This document shows positions 10,353 through 20,761 of a stretch of 64,000 bases of DNA, one piece after another (the stretch's first letter is position 1; each line of letters begins with the position of its first letter). The notes under the pieces are model-generated. The model was not told the origin of the DNA, made no database searches, and saw only the letters and a program-made list of their open reading frames with translations. The stretch is from Ailanthus altissimus (taxonomy: Eukaryota > Streptophyta > Magnoliopsida > Sapindales > Simaroubaceae): assembly GCA_946807835.1 (NCBI GenBank), contig OX327712.1:15084001-15148000 (forward strand). Reading direction: 5' to 3'. Made by a program: the position numbers and the translations under genes.

Positions 10353-13300
10353 AACTTGTATCAGAGCTAAGTTTTGAGCAGATATGGTCATACCTAAGTA
10401 CGAGGTAGAGAAATTTAACAAGACAGATGACTTTAATCTGGAAGATGAAGGTAAAGGCGTTGTTGGTGAGCCAACAGTTAGGCTCGGCATTAGAGGAGAT
10501 AGTAGTTCTATCTAGTGAAGAGGAGAAAATGATAGAGTCATATAAGGTTGAAGCAGAAAGAAGGGACATTTAAGAAAGAGCTCAAAGTACAATCCTTTTG
10601 TCATTGAGCGATGAAGTACTAAGGGAGGTAACAAGAGAGACAACAATGATTGTTCTTTGGAAGAAGCTTGACTTCTTTTATATGCAAAAATCATTGGGCA
10701 ACAGATTACATGTAAAGAGGAAGCTGTAGTAGTTGTCCATGTCAGATGGGACGCTGATGAAAAACCATATAGATACCTTTAACAAGACTATCCTTGACCT
10801 TTAATCTATCAACATCAAGATAGAATATGAAGATAAGCCAATCATCTTGCTGAGTTCAATTTCCAAAAGTTATGAGAGCTTTATTGATAGGTTGCTCTAT
10901 GGCAAAGAGAGTTTAATGATGAATGATGTGAAATCATCTTTAAACTCAAAGCTATTAAAAAAACAGATCGAGGGTAATGCATAAAGTTTATCTGTGAGAG
11001 AAAGACCCTAATAAAGAGATGGAATGAAAAAAGGGCTCAAGATCAAAATCCAGGACTTCTAGGAAGTGTTATTACTGCAAGAAATATGAACACGTTATAA
11101 AAGACTATCCAAAAAAGAAAGCATAAGACAAGAAGAAAGTGGATGCTGCACTTACCGATGATGATAATTATGATAGTGCAGAGACATTAATTGCTATTGA
11201 TGGTAAGAATACTGAACAATGAGTTCTTGATTCTGGTTGTACATTTCACATGTGCCCGTACAAGTGTTGGTTTATAAATTTTTAGCTCATTAGTGATGGT
11301 AAGTTATTAGTGGGTAATGATGTTGCTTGTCAAGTAATAGGAATTGGTAGTATTAGACTTAGGTTTCATGATGGGCGAGTGAGAGAGTTGACAGAAGTTA
11401 GGTATATTCCTAACCTTAAGAGGAATTTGATCTCACTAGAAACTTTAGACTATAATGAGTGTTCCATCAGGATTGATAGAGGGGTTTCAAGAGTAATGAA
11501 GGGTTCTGTGATGATAATGAGAAGAGAAAAGAACAAAGGTGTTTATGTACTAAAAGGTGAAGTTTTAAGTGGTTATGCACTATTTTCTGTGGATGATGAA
11601 AATATTCAAATCAAGTTATGGCATCTTAGACTAACACACTTAGGTGAGAGAAACTTGAAGGAGTTATTTAGTGGGGATAAGTACCAGCCATTGGAGTTTT
11701 GTGAGCATTGTGTACTTGGAAAAGTACATAGAGTGAGGTTTAGTACCGACAAGCACAAGACTAAGGGAACTCTTGACTACATACACTCGGATCTTTAGGG
11801 ACCAGTTCGGACAGCTACTTGTGATGGTGTTAGGTATTTTCTCAGTTTGATTGATGACTATTCTAGGAAGCGAGGATCATGTATTTGATATGTTTAAGAC
11901 TTGAAAAGCTCTTGTTGAGAATCAAACTTGTAAAAGGGTAAAGAGGTCAAGAACTGACAATGGTCTCGAGTTTTGCAATAGAGAGCTTAATGCATTTTGT
12001 GCTAAGCATAGAATTGCAAGACATAGAACGGTGAGATCAATACCACAACATAATGACACAACTGAGAAGATGAATAAGACTTTATTTAAAAGGGTTAGAT
12101 GCATACTTATCAATGCAAAGATGTCCAAGACATTCTAGGGAGAAGCTGTAGTGACTACAACCTATTTGATGAATAGAAGTCCCTCCTTAGCAATTAACTT
12201 TAAGATACCATAAGAGAAATCATCTGGAAACTCTCTCAAGTATGACCACTTTAGATTTTTTAGTTTCCTTCCCTTTGTTCATGTCAAGGATGGAAAATTG
12301 GAACCTAGAGCTATCAAATGAGTATTCATAAGGTATCTCGAATGAATGAAAGGTTACAAGGTATGGCATAAAGATTTGACACCGCTAAAGATTATTATAA
12401 GACATGATGTGATATTTGATGAGACGACCATGTTGAAAGCCTCCTAAAAAAAGAAGAAAGAAGAACCTATGTCCAAAGAAGACTTAGCACCAAAGTCAAT
12501 AGAAGTTGAAGTGGAGCCCGAGAGTAGATGTGATATGCCTCCAAATTAGCAGTTCAACAAGGAAATCCTTGAAGAAAAACCAAAAACATCGACGAGTTCC
12601 TCTAAATCCACCTAAAGAAAGACTAGGACTCTTGAGATAGAACTTGAAGAGTACTAGCTGGCCAGAGACAGGCTAAGGAGAACAATTAACCCACCAATCA
12701 GGTATGCACAAGTAGACTTAGCTGCTCACACTTTTAATTCTGCTTATAATTTTGAATTTGATGAGTTTAAAACATATGGTGAGATTATGAAGAATAAAAA
12801 TTAAAAAGAATGACAGCAGGCCATAGAAGAAGAGATTAGGTCTATTAGGAACAACAATACCTAGAAGTTGGTGGAGAGACCTCAAAAGAAACTAGTTAGG
12901 TGCAAGTAAGTGTATAAGGTAAAGGAAGAGATACTGGAGATAGAGCTTACGAGATTCAAGCTAGGTTAATTGCACAAGGTTTTACCTAGAGAGAGAGAGT
13001 GACCTTTCATGAGATATTCTCTCTAGTCGTCAAGCACATATCTATTAGGATTTTGTTAGCCATGTGTACAAATCTTAATTTACATCTAGAATAGATGAAT
13101 GTAAAAACAACTTTTTTACATGGACAATTTGAAGAGATGATATATATGGCATAGCCGCAAGAGTTTATAGAGCAAAAAAAAAAAAAAGATTATGCTTGTT
13201 TGCTAAAAATGTCGTTATGTGGGTTAAAGCAATTACCTAGATAGTGGTATAAGAGATTAGATAAATTTATGATGGCTTGTGACTTTAGTAAAAGCAAGTA

Positions 13301-14399
13301 TGACGGATGTGTGTACTTCAAGAACATAAGTTGTGGGATGATGTATTTGCTTCTATACGTCGACGATATATTGATCGCATGTAAGAATATGGAAGAAATA
13401 CAGAAGCTCAAGAAGCAGTTGAGTGGCGAGTTTGAAATAAAGGATTTGGGAGTAGCGAAGAGAATTTTGGGTATGGATATTATGAGGGAAAGAAGAGATG
13501 TTATATTCTTGTCCCAATAGCGATATATACTCAAGATCTTAGAGAAGTTTGGTATTTCCAATGTAAAGGCTGTCTTTACTCATTTGGCCATGCATTTTAA
13601 ACTTTTAGCAGCACAGTCGCCAAAATTCGAAGAGGAGAAACTGCAGATGAGTAAAGTATCAAATGCAAGCGCTGTGGGGAGCATCACGTATGCAATGATT
13701 TACACAAGACCAGACATAGCACAGGTTATGAATGCGGTGAGTAGATACATGTGAAATCTCAGAAAGGATCACTGGCTTGTAGTGAAGTGGATTTTGAGAT
13801 ATCTCAAAGGAAGGTCAAATCACGGGTTGATGTATAAAAGGGATGAGGACTACAGTGTAATGGTAAGAAGATACGTAGACTCAGATTATGTAGGTGATCT
13901 AGATAAGAGAAGATAGTTAACAGGTTACATATTCACAATGTTTGGGTGTAGTGTGTATTAGAGATCTGTTCTACAACATATGGTTACACTATTTACCATA
14001 GAGGCGGAGTACCTAGCTATTGGTAAAGCGATTAAGGAGGCCGTGTGGTTGAAAAGCATATGCACGGAGGTAATGGCTGTTGAAGATGTGAACACCAGTG
14101 TGTATTGTGATAGCCAGAGTGCCATACACCTAAGTAAGCATTAAGTGTTTTACGAGAGGTCTAAACATATTGATGTATGGCTCCGTTACATTTGAGAAAT
14201 TATCCAAAGTGATAAATTTAGTCTAACGAAGATAGCATCCTCTGAAAATTCTGCTGATATGTTGACTAAGCCACTGCCCAAGATTAAGTTCATCCTATGT
14301 AAGAACTTAACTGGAGTCACTACTTTATGAGGGTAACAGAAGAGGCGAAGATGAGAGATCAAGATACTTTGTGATTGATTTTGAATCAAGGAGAAAATT

Positions 14400-15069
14400 T
14401 GTGAGAAAGTTGATTAAAAATCATCGAGATGTGATTTAAAGAGCAAGCCAAGTGTGTTAGGTGCACGAGGATCAATGACAGTTATAGAATGAGGTAAAAA
14501 CTCAAATTGTAGTACCCAGGTGGGCGCTGTAGAGCCCAAAATAGAACCTGAGTGTCGCGGCACTAGGTGCTTAGCTCCGCTGCACCCAGCTCCTGTTGCT
14601 GTGGCGCCCAACGTGGGGAATTGTTTCCCATTTTGATCTGGCTTATTTTAACTCCCACTTGTTCCAGGACTCCCTATTTAGGGTTAACATAGGTGGTCCT
14701 AAAGTCTATATAAAGGCTCTCAATTAACTTGTAAATACAATTTTTGTGATCTTTATGATATCTTTGTGATTAGAGAAATGTTTGTGATTCTTAGTGAGAG
14801 AAACCCTCTTGTTTGCAAGAGAGAGTGATTACTTTATGAGTCTTTCTTGTAAATTCACTCTCTCTTGTAAAAAATATACTTTTTGAGTGCTTTGAGATTC
14901 AATAATAAGAGAATGTGATCTTGATTCACCGTGGACGTAGGCAAGTTGCCGAACCACGTAAATTCTGTGTATTGCTTCTTCTACCTTTCTCTCTCTAGTT
15001 TTCTTGATTTCTTATTTATGTATTATATTATTTGGGTTATATTGCTCATTGATTGCTTCCATTTCAACA
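14400..15069 (+). repeat. 3' LTR of the nested Copia
   Basis: Begins TGTGAGAAAGTTGATTAAAA after a purine-rich AAGGAGAAAA and ends CATTTCAACA. It is about 67 bases shorter than the 5' LTR, mainly in the GC-rich part. CAAAT follows. Confidence 0.93.
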
Positions 15070-15074
15070 CAAAT

Positions 15075-16029
15075 TATTATAGATATACAAGAGTTCAGTG
15101 GTTGAAGTTGATGTATGGTCATTAAAGATAGTGTATGCTAAATTTTTGATTTAAAAGATTTAGTTTTAGCTAACAACTTGATTGCATAGAAATGTTAAAA
15201 GTAAGGAATATATCAAGGTTAGCAATATGAGCATATGTTTGAAAAGATTAAGGATTAAGAAGTGTTTAAGAATTATATTTAGAAATTTCAACTACTACGT
15301 CAAGCGAGATTCAATGTACACGAAGTTTATTAAGAATAGATGTTTAAACGGAAGGTTTGTGAAAACTGGTTAGATGATTTGACTAGTACAACTTATTTTT
15401 TGGATTTTCATAAATTAAGCATGATTTTGCCAAATAGTGCATGCTAAAGATAGATAAAGTTGATATTTTTATTTAAGAGGTTAGTATAGAATTTCTACAT
15501 TGAATGACCCTTTCAGTAAAAGTGTTTTAGAGTTCGTTAAATATTGAATGAATAGATGTAATGATGAGTAAAATAATAGTAGAAAGAGGAAAGAAAAAGG
15601 AAAAAGATTGAGTTAGAGAGTGTATTTATGATGGATGTTTAGTACACTTCTAGAAAAGAAAAAAAAAACATGAGAACTTTTTATGCAAGACTTGATCTAA
15701 GGATGATTTAGTTAATATGTTTAAAATAATATGTTAAGCTTGATATATGATTAAAAGGGGTCATTAGGTGATAAAGTGAAACTGGTTAATTTATACAAAT
15801 TGATAATAATAGGACAATGCTTTAATGGAGTATGACTTGTTATTAAATGCTTTATAAGGAGCTTTAATATTGAAGAATGTCTAAATAAGAGAACGAGATA
15901 GAAGAGAGGGAATTATTGGGGCCTAAAATTATTTAAGATTCAATTGAGAAAATACAATTTACTAGAAGTAGACTAAAAGCAGTATAAGAGAAGCAAAAGA
16001 GTTATGTAATTAGACAAAGAAGAGAACTT
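15075..16029. other. TIR element interior, right part, no gene seen
   Basis: Directly follows the right CAAAT of the nested Copia. AT-rich; the open frames are short and resemble nothing I know. Confidence 0.5.
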
Positions 16030-16409
16030 GATTTTAATGTGGGTGAAGGAAGCTTGCATTAAGTTTAGAAACAAAACTGTGTGGATTTAGGCTTAAAGCA
16101 AACATCTTGCCAGTTCTGTGTTGGATAATGACAAATGGTATTAGAGTTATTCTCGGTGTCCTCTTAGGCGATAGTTGGGCAAACTTTAGCGAGAATACTG
16201 AGTCCCTAAAGGGGTGTATATAACACCTTAGGAAAATTTTACATTGCCAAAGTATAAGAGAGATGCTAAGTTTATAAGTGGTGATCCACACCTTAATTGA
16301 CAATACATATTTTGGGTAAAAGACACTTGCGTGAGTCCAAGAACAAAATCATACGAGTTTGGACTCAAAGTGGACAATATCTTGTTAGGTCTGGGTTGGG
16401 TCATAATAA
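16030..16409 (-). repeat. Inverted ~280 bp unit forming the right end of the TIR element
   Basis: Read on the minus strand from 16409, this is one complete unit of 277 bases in the same order as the array at 7973-8620 (TTGTCAATTAAGGTGTGG, ATATACACCC, CTAATACCATTTGTCATTA), followed by the start of a second unit at 16132. It is opposite in orientation to the left end, giving the terminal inverted repeat. Confidence 0.88.
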
Positions 16410-16412
16410 AAG

Positions 16413-17240
16413 TACTTCAAATGGTTCCAAGCTATGAGCTAAATGAAGTCAATATTTCGTGATACCGATCGTCGGCATGGCAAGAATTGGGAAAACAACA
16501 CTTGTTCGGGAGGTCTACAAGAACAAGGATATTGACAATTTGAAGTTCGACATAAAAGCTTGGGTTTGTGTCTACGATGACTTTGATGTTTTGAGTGTTT
16601 CAAGGGCACTTCTTGAGTCAATCACCCGCAGGCCTGTGAACTGAAGGCTTTAAATGAAGTGCAGGTCGAATTGAGAAAGATAATGGAGGGGAAGAAATTC
16701 TTGCTAGTCTTGGATGATGTTTGGAACGAGAACTACAGCCTGTGGGAAACCCTGAAAGCTCCTTTTATGACTGGTGCACCAAATACTAATATCATTGTGA
16801 CAACACGCCATTCACTTGTTGCATCGACAATGGGACCGATTGAACAGTATAATATAAAACATTTATCAGATAATGATTGCTTCTCTGTATCCATGAAGCA
16901 TGCATTTGAGGGTAGGGATGTTAATGCTAATCAAATTTCAGAATTATTTCGCAAGAAAGTTGTTGATGTGGAGGATTACCCTTGGCAGTGAGGACTCTTG
17001 ATGGCCTTTTGGGCTCCAAGAGAGATGATGAATGGGAAGGTATATTGGACAGCAAAATATGGGATTTTTCTGCAGATAGTGAAATTCTCCGTGTTAAGAT
17101 TGAGCTATTATCATCTTCCTTCTCATTTGAAGAGATGCTTTGCTTATTGTGCAGTTTTTCCGAAAGATTATGAATTCAGGGAAGAGGAACTCATCTTTTT
17201 GTGGATGGCTGACTTATTTCAAAAATTCAAAAACTGAGGT
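16413..17240 (+). pseudogene. Resistance pseudogene, NB-ARC domain
   Basis: Resumes after the TIR element. Visible motifs in order: P-loop GMARIGKTT near 16474-16500 (the usual GGIGKTT has become ARIGKTT), KAWVCVYDDFDV (RNBS-A), kinase-2 FLLVLDDVW at about 16698-16724, RNBS-B NIIVTTR, a GLPLA region in which a frameshift near 16970 separates the two halves, and [19 protein letters not shown] from about 17136. A one- or two-base change near 16456 shifts the frame just before VIPIVG, and a stop lies at 16642-16644. The text ends with [12 protein letters not shown] and a stop; the ARC2/MHD part does not follow. Confidence 0.95.
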
Positions 17241-19719
17241 TTCTCTTCTTAGAAGGATGTTATATCACTCGCCAAATTCAATCAAAAAGTTAAGAGACTT
17301 CTAAGGTACCTTAACCTTTCTAATACTAGGGTAATAAATTTACCGGAGTCAACAAGCTCACTATACAACCTGCAAATTTTGATCTTAAGAGGTTGTAATT
17401 CTCTGCAGAAGTTACCATCCAGCATGAGAAATTTGATCAATCTGCATCATCTTGACATAATTGGTGCAAATTTAGTAAGGGAGATGCCATTTGGAATGGA
17501 GTTGAAGAATCCACAGACACTGACTAATTTTATAGTGGGCAAGGGTACTGAATCATCTGGTTTGAAAGACATGAAGAATTTGACATTTCTTTCTGGGGAA
17601 CTACGTATTTCTGGATTAGAATATTTGAATGATTTATGGGAGACAAGAGAAGCATCATTATGCGAGAAGCGGAATCTAGAAGCATTGTCATTGCAATGGG
17701 GGTCTCAACTTGACACAACTCACAAAATCAGGTAGGAGAAGAAAGTGTACTTGATATGTTGCAACCTCGTACAAATATAAAGAAGCTCACAATCACATGG
17801 TACAGGGGACAGAGATTTCCATTATGGTTAGGGGATTCATCATTCTCTTACATGGTTTCTCTTGAATTGATTAGTTGTCAAAATTGCACATCCTTGCCTG
17901 CTTTAGGTTTGTTGGGTTCACTCAAAGACCTCACCATCAATGGGATGAGAGGACTAAAAAACATAGGTTCTGAGATTTATGAGAAGGATTGCTCAAAGCC
18001 CTTTCAATTATTAGACTCTTTGTTTGGAGAACTTGCCAGAATGGGAAGACTGGGACACCAGCAAAGAAAATGAGCAGGTTGAAATATTTCCTCGCCTCAT
18101 TGAACTTTCCATTGTGGGTTGTCCCAAACTCTCTGGAAAATTACCAGATGATCTTCCTTCATTGGAAACACTTCATATTAGGGTATGTGAACAGTTAGTT
18201 CCATTCTCAATCTTTCCTATGCTCTGCAAATTGGAAATATATAAATGCCAAGGACTGGTATGTAAGGGTCGCATTGACCCTAAATTGATGAAGTCTATGG
18301 TTGTGTCAAGTAGTTCTTCAAAGACATATGGATGCAAGGAGATGCTGTATGACGGCCCAACCGACTCTTCATCACTGTTGAAGTCTATGATTATTTCAAA
18401 TATTTCAAAGTTTGGAAAATTGTTAAAGGAAGGCTTTCAGACAGCAGAATCTTTAGGGATTTGTGATTTTGTTCCAACTCTATGGATGTGGCACAACGGG
18501 TTTCCAATAGATGAGCCAGTAGAAGGGTTCTATATTCACACACATCCTGAAGAGGTATCTATTGAGGAAAATTGCATACGTCTGGTTTCATTTCCAGAGG
18601 TACGTTTTCCTCCCACCAAATCTGCGTTCCCTTGTGATTGAACATATTAGAGCTTTAAAATCCTTACCCGAGGAAATGAACAATTGTGCACGATTGAAAG
18701 ATTGTATATTAAAGGTTGTGATTCTCTAACATTCATTGTAAGAGCCAAGCTGCCTTCATCTTTAGAAACACTTGGAATACGTGAATGTAAGAAATTGCGG
18801 TTTTTGGTGGATGAAGATGATTCTTGTGCTTCTTCTTCATCGTCATCTTCTTCGCCAATGAGACTCAAAGGTCTTAGTATCAGCTGTTGTTCAGAGTTCA
18901 CTGCCTTATCATCAAGAAGAAGACAATTACCTGAAGAGCTTGAGTTCCTTGACATTAATGATTGCGCAAAGCTATAGTCAGTAGCTGAGAGCTTTCCCAG
19001 TAACACAAGTCTTCAAAGGATTGGCATCTCTAATTGTGAAAATCTTAAATCCATACCCAATGGGGTACACAATCTTAGCTGTCTTAAGCAATTCGAAATT
19101 TTGAATTGCCCAAATCTTGTTTGCTTTCCAAAAGGATGGCTTCCCATTACCATTTCAAGTCTTACAATTGATGGATGTGGGAAACTTAAAGCCCTACCTG
19201 ACAGCTTGAACAAACTCAACTCTCTTGAAGACTTGAATATAAGGAAATGTCCAAGTATTGTGCCATTTCCACAAGAAGGTTTTCCCACCAATCTAACATC
19301 ACTTGAAATCGATAATGTCAAATGTACAAGGCACAGATCCAGTGGGGGTTGCACAGGCTTACCTCTCTCAGAAGACTTGGAATTTGCGGATGTCATGATG
19401 CAGCAACTTTTCCAGACGAGGAGATGGAATGATGTTGCCCATCTCTCTAACTCGATTGAGCTTTTCTGGATTCTGGAAATTGAAGTGCCTATCATCAATA
19501 AGTTTTCAAAGTCTTAATTCTCTCGAATATTTATTCATCGAAAATTGCCCAAAGCTCAATTCCTTTCCAGAGGTGGGCTTGCCATCCTCACTCGTGGTAC
19601 TAGACATTAGTGATTATTCTTTGCTGAAAAAACACTGCAAAAATGATGAAGGAAAAGAGTGGTCCAAGATATCCCACATACCTTATGTTAGGATAGATGG
19701 CAAATTCATCTTTGATTAA
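17241..19719 (+). pseudogene. Resistance pseudogene, LRR domain and C-terminus
   Basis: Leucine-rich repeats run through at least six reading-frame segments (about 17290-17735, 17740-18010, 18024-18641, 18647-18977, 19013-19500 and 19429-19719). Typical phrases include RYLNLSNTRVINLPES, LQKLPSSMRNLINLHHLDI, CPKLSGKLPDDLPSLETL, FPKGWLPITISSLTIDGC and FPEVGLPSSLVVLDIS. The end, EWSKISHIPYVRIDGKFIFD, matches the usual C-terminus of this class. A serine-rich insert coded by TCT/TCA repeats lies near 18825-18860. The domain would read the effector or guard protein. Compared with intact members, the MHD motif, signature linker and first LRRs are absent at about 17240-17290. Confidence 0.94.
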
Positions 19720-20517
19720 GAGGAGAAAGAATGAACCCTGCTTGATATCAGAACAAAGAATTGAAACGTTACCTCAATCCATTATCCTCCATACTAAGGT
19801 CTGTACATTTCTATTATCCACAGATTATCATAACATATTGATCACGTCACATAATTTGATTTCAAAATTTTATAGTTAATCCTCTTCCTTTTATTGAACG
19901 TGCCACTACCCAATAAGCGCTCAGAATGGCAGTTTGTTAAGCTAATTTTACATTTTCTGTTGATCAAATACATTTTTGCTAAGTTTTGGGATTAATACTT
20001 TGCATCTGCAATTTGTCTGTAATTTTAGACCACAGAAAATTTATGTTGCAGGTTTGTATATGATTCATTTCATTTTTATATTTTCTCACAGGAAAGCAAG
20101 TACACAATCTTGATCTCTGTTTTTAAATTTTACAGCTCTTTCAACTTATCAATTATTTCAACTCCGATGGATAAAAGACAATCAGAAATGTTCGTGACTT
20201 TTTTTAGACAATGAAGCAGTAATTGAATCACTTGGATTTTGGTCAGGTAAGAGTAGGCAGCCCTCACCCACTAAAAACTAGTCTTGGTTTTACTAGATAG
20301 TCCATATAAAAAAAACATCAACATTTTGTTAGTTGCCGTATATTGATATTTATCATTTTTCACATTTGAGTTGTTTTATTTCTTTCTTTTGCAGGTGATT
20401 TTTAGACATTCCACTGTACATTGGTGAATTGAAGTTCAAGAATAACCATGACAACAGCATCAAGTGGAACTTAGAGATTAATAAGATCAGCAATTTCCTC
20501 TACTTTGTGCCGGACGT
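19720..20517 (+). other. Downstream region of the resistance pseudogene
   Basis: Follows the resistance-gene stop. It contains AAGGTCTGTACATTTCTATTATCC near 19796, a phrase that recurs near 25413 and 26685. A TTGCAGGTGATTTTTAGACATTCC stretch near 20392 has an intron-to-exon look, so the gene may have had spliced 3' untranslated exons. The Copia element at 20518 cuts the last of these; its other half seems to continue at 24998. Confidence 0.45.
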
Positions 20518-20761
20518 TGTTGATAAATGTTATAATTACTGCTAAAGATCAGGACAATAAAAGATGATTTTTAAGTTTAAGTTTAAATTTTAGTTAAGAT
20601 TGAATTCAAATTATTAGTTAGATAAAATAAAGAGTTTGATTTATGTTTGAACTCTTGTTATGCAATATTTAAAGTCTTGTATTCTTTTTGATCAAATTCA
20701 ATTGAAATACAACAACTTTCAGTTGTTAAAGAAGTTTCAATTCTGTTATTCAAAACCAACA
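20518..20761 (+). repeat. 5' LTR of the 4.5 kb Copia
   Basis: TGTTGATAAATG ... AAAACCAACA, directly followed by the primer-binding site. Confidence 0.96.

Larger units (their letters stand above)
9616..15069 (+). mobile_element. Complete but dead Copia LTR retrotransposon, TSD CAAAT
   Basis: The 5' LTR is 9616-10352 and the 3' LTR 14400-15069. CAAAT is exactly repeated at 9611-9615 and 15070-15074. A primer-binding site (TTGTATCAGAGC) lies at 10356-10367. Gag remnants cover about 10380-11130, including a CX2C-type knuckle near 11070. The protease motif DSG is at 11229-11237 in VLDSGCTFHMCP. Pre-integrase and integrase start at 11310-11880. The RT motif YVDD is at 13356-13367. RNase H text such as EAEYLAI and DSQSAIHLSKH runs to about 14320. 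Many in-frame stops, often where Trp (TGG) or Gln (CAA/CAG) is expected, show long decay, probably through deamination of methylated cytosine. It inserted into the TIR element after that element entered the resistance gene. Confidence 0.95.
6335..16409. mobile_element. Large TIR element inserted in the NB-ARC region (host of a nested Copia)
   Basis: The left end TTATCATAACCC (6335-6346) and the reverse complement of the right end, TTATTATGACCC (from 16398-16409), match at 10 of 12 bases, and the similarity continues with ..AACCCAGACCT.. for tens of bases. AAG flanks both sides (6332-6334 and 16410-16412), a possible 3 bp target duplication. Removing the element rejoins the resistance gene (..KDKAK / V-LQMV..). 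Both ends begin with a unit of about 280 bp; two further forward copies lie inside at 7973-8620. Without the nested Copia, the element is about 4.6 kb. I see no transposase in it, so it looks non-autonomous. The superfamily is not settled: a 3 bp duplication fits CACTA or Harbinger, but the terminal bases are not CACTA. Confidence 0.75.
4316..19719 (+). pseudogene. CC-NBS-LRR disease resistance (RPP13-like) pseudogene, split by insertions
   Basis: This is a non-TIR intracellular immune receptor gene of the coiled-coil/NB-ARC/LRR type. Such proteins sense pathogen effectors and act as ADP/ATP switches. Its coding parts are 4316-4428, 5935-6334 and 16413-19719, about 3.8 kb in all, close to a normal 1200-1400 residue receptor apart from an internal deletion. 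The reading frame rejoins exactly across the first insertion (...MMIQ / AMLGDVEENQ...), and the text also continues across the second. The CC domain, EDVID-like motif, P-loop, kinase-2, RNBS-B, RNBS-D and many LRRs are recognisable. It is dead: the expected ATG reads ACG, there is an early TAA at 4376, several frameshifts, a missing MHD segment and about 11.6 kb of inserted DNA. The intact parent is inferred; the motifs are seen directly. Confidence 0.95.

Noticed and set aside
18647..19498. Minus-strand open frames of 119 and 161 codons
   Set aside because: They lie antisense to clear LRR coding sequence. LRR repeats often leave long antisense frames, and the text matches no family.
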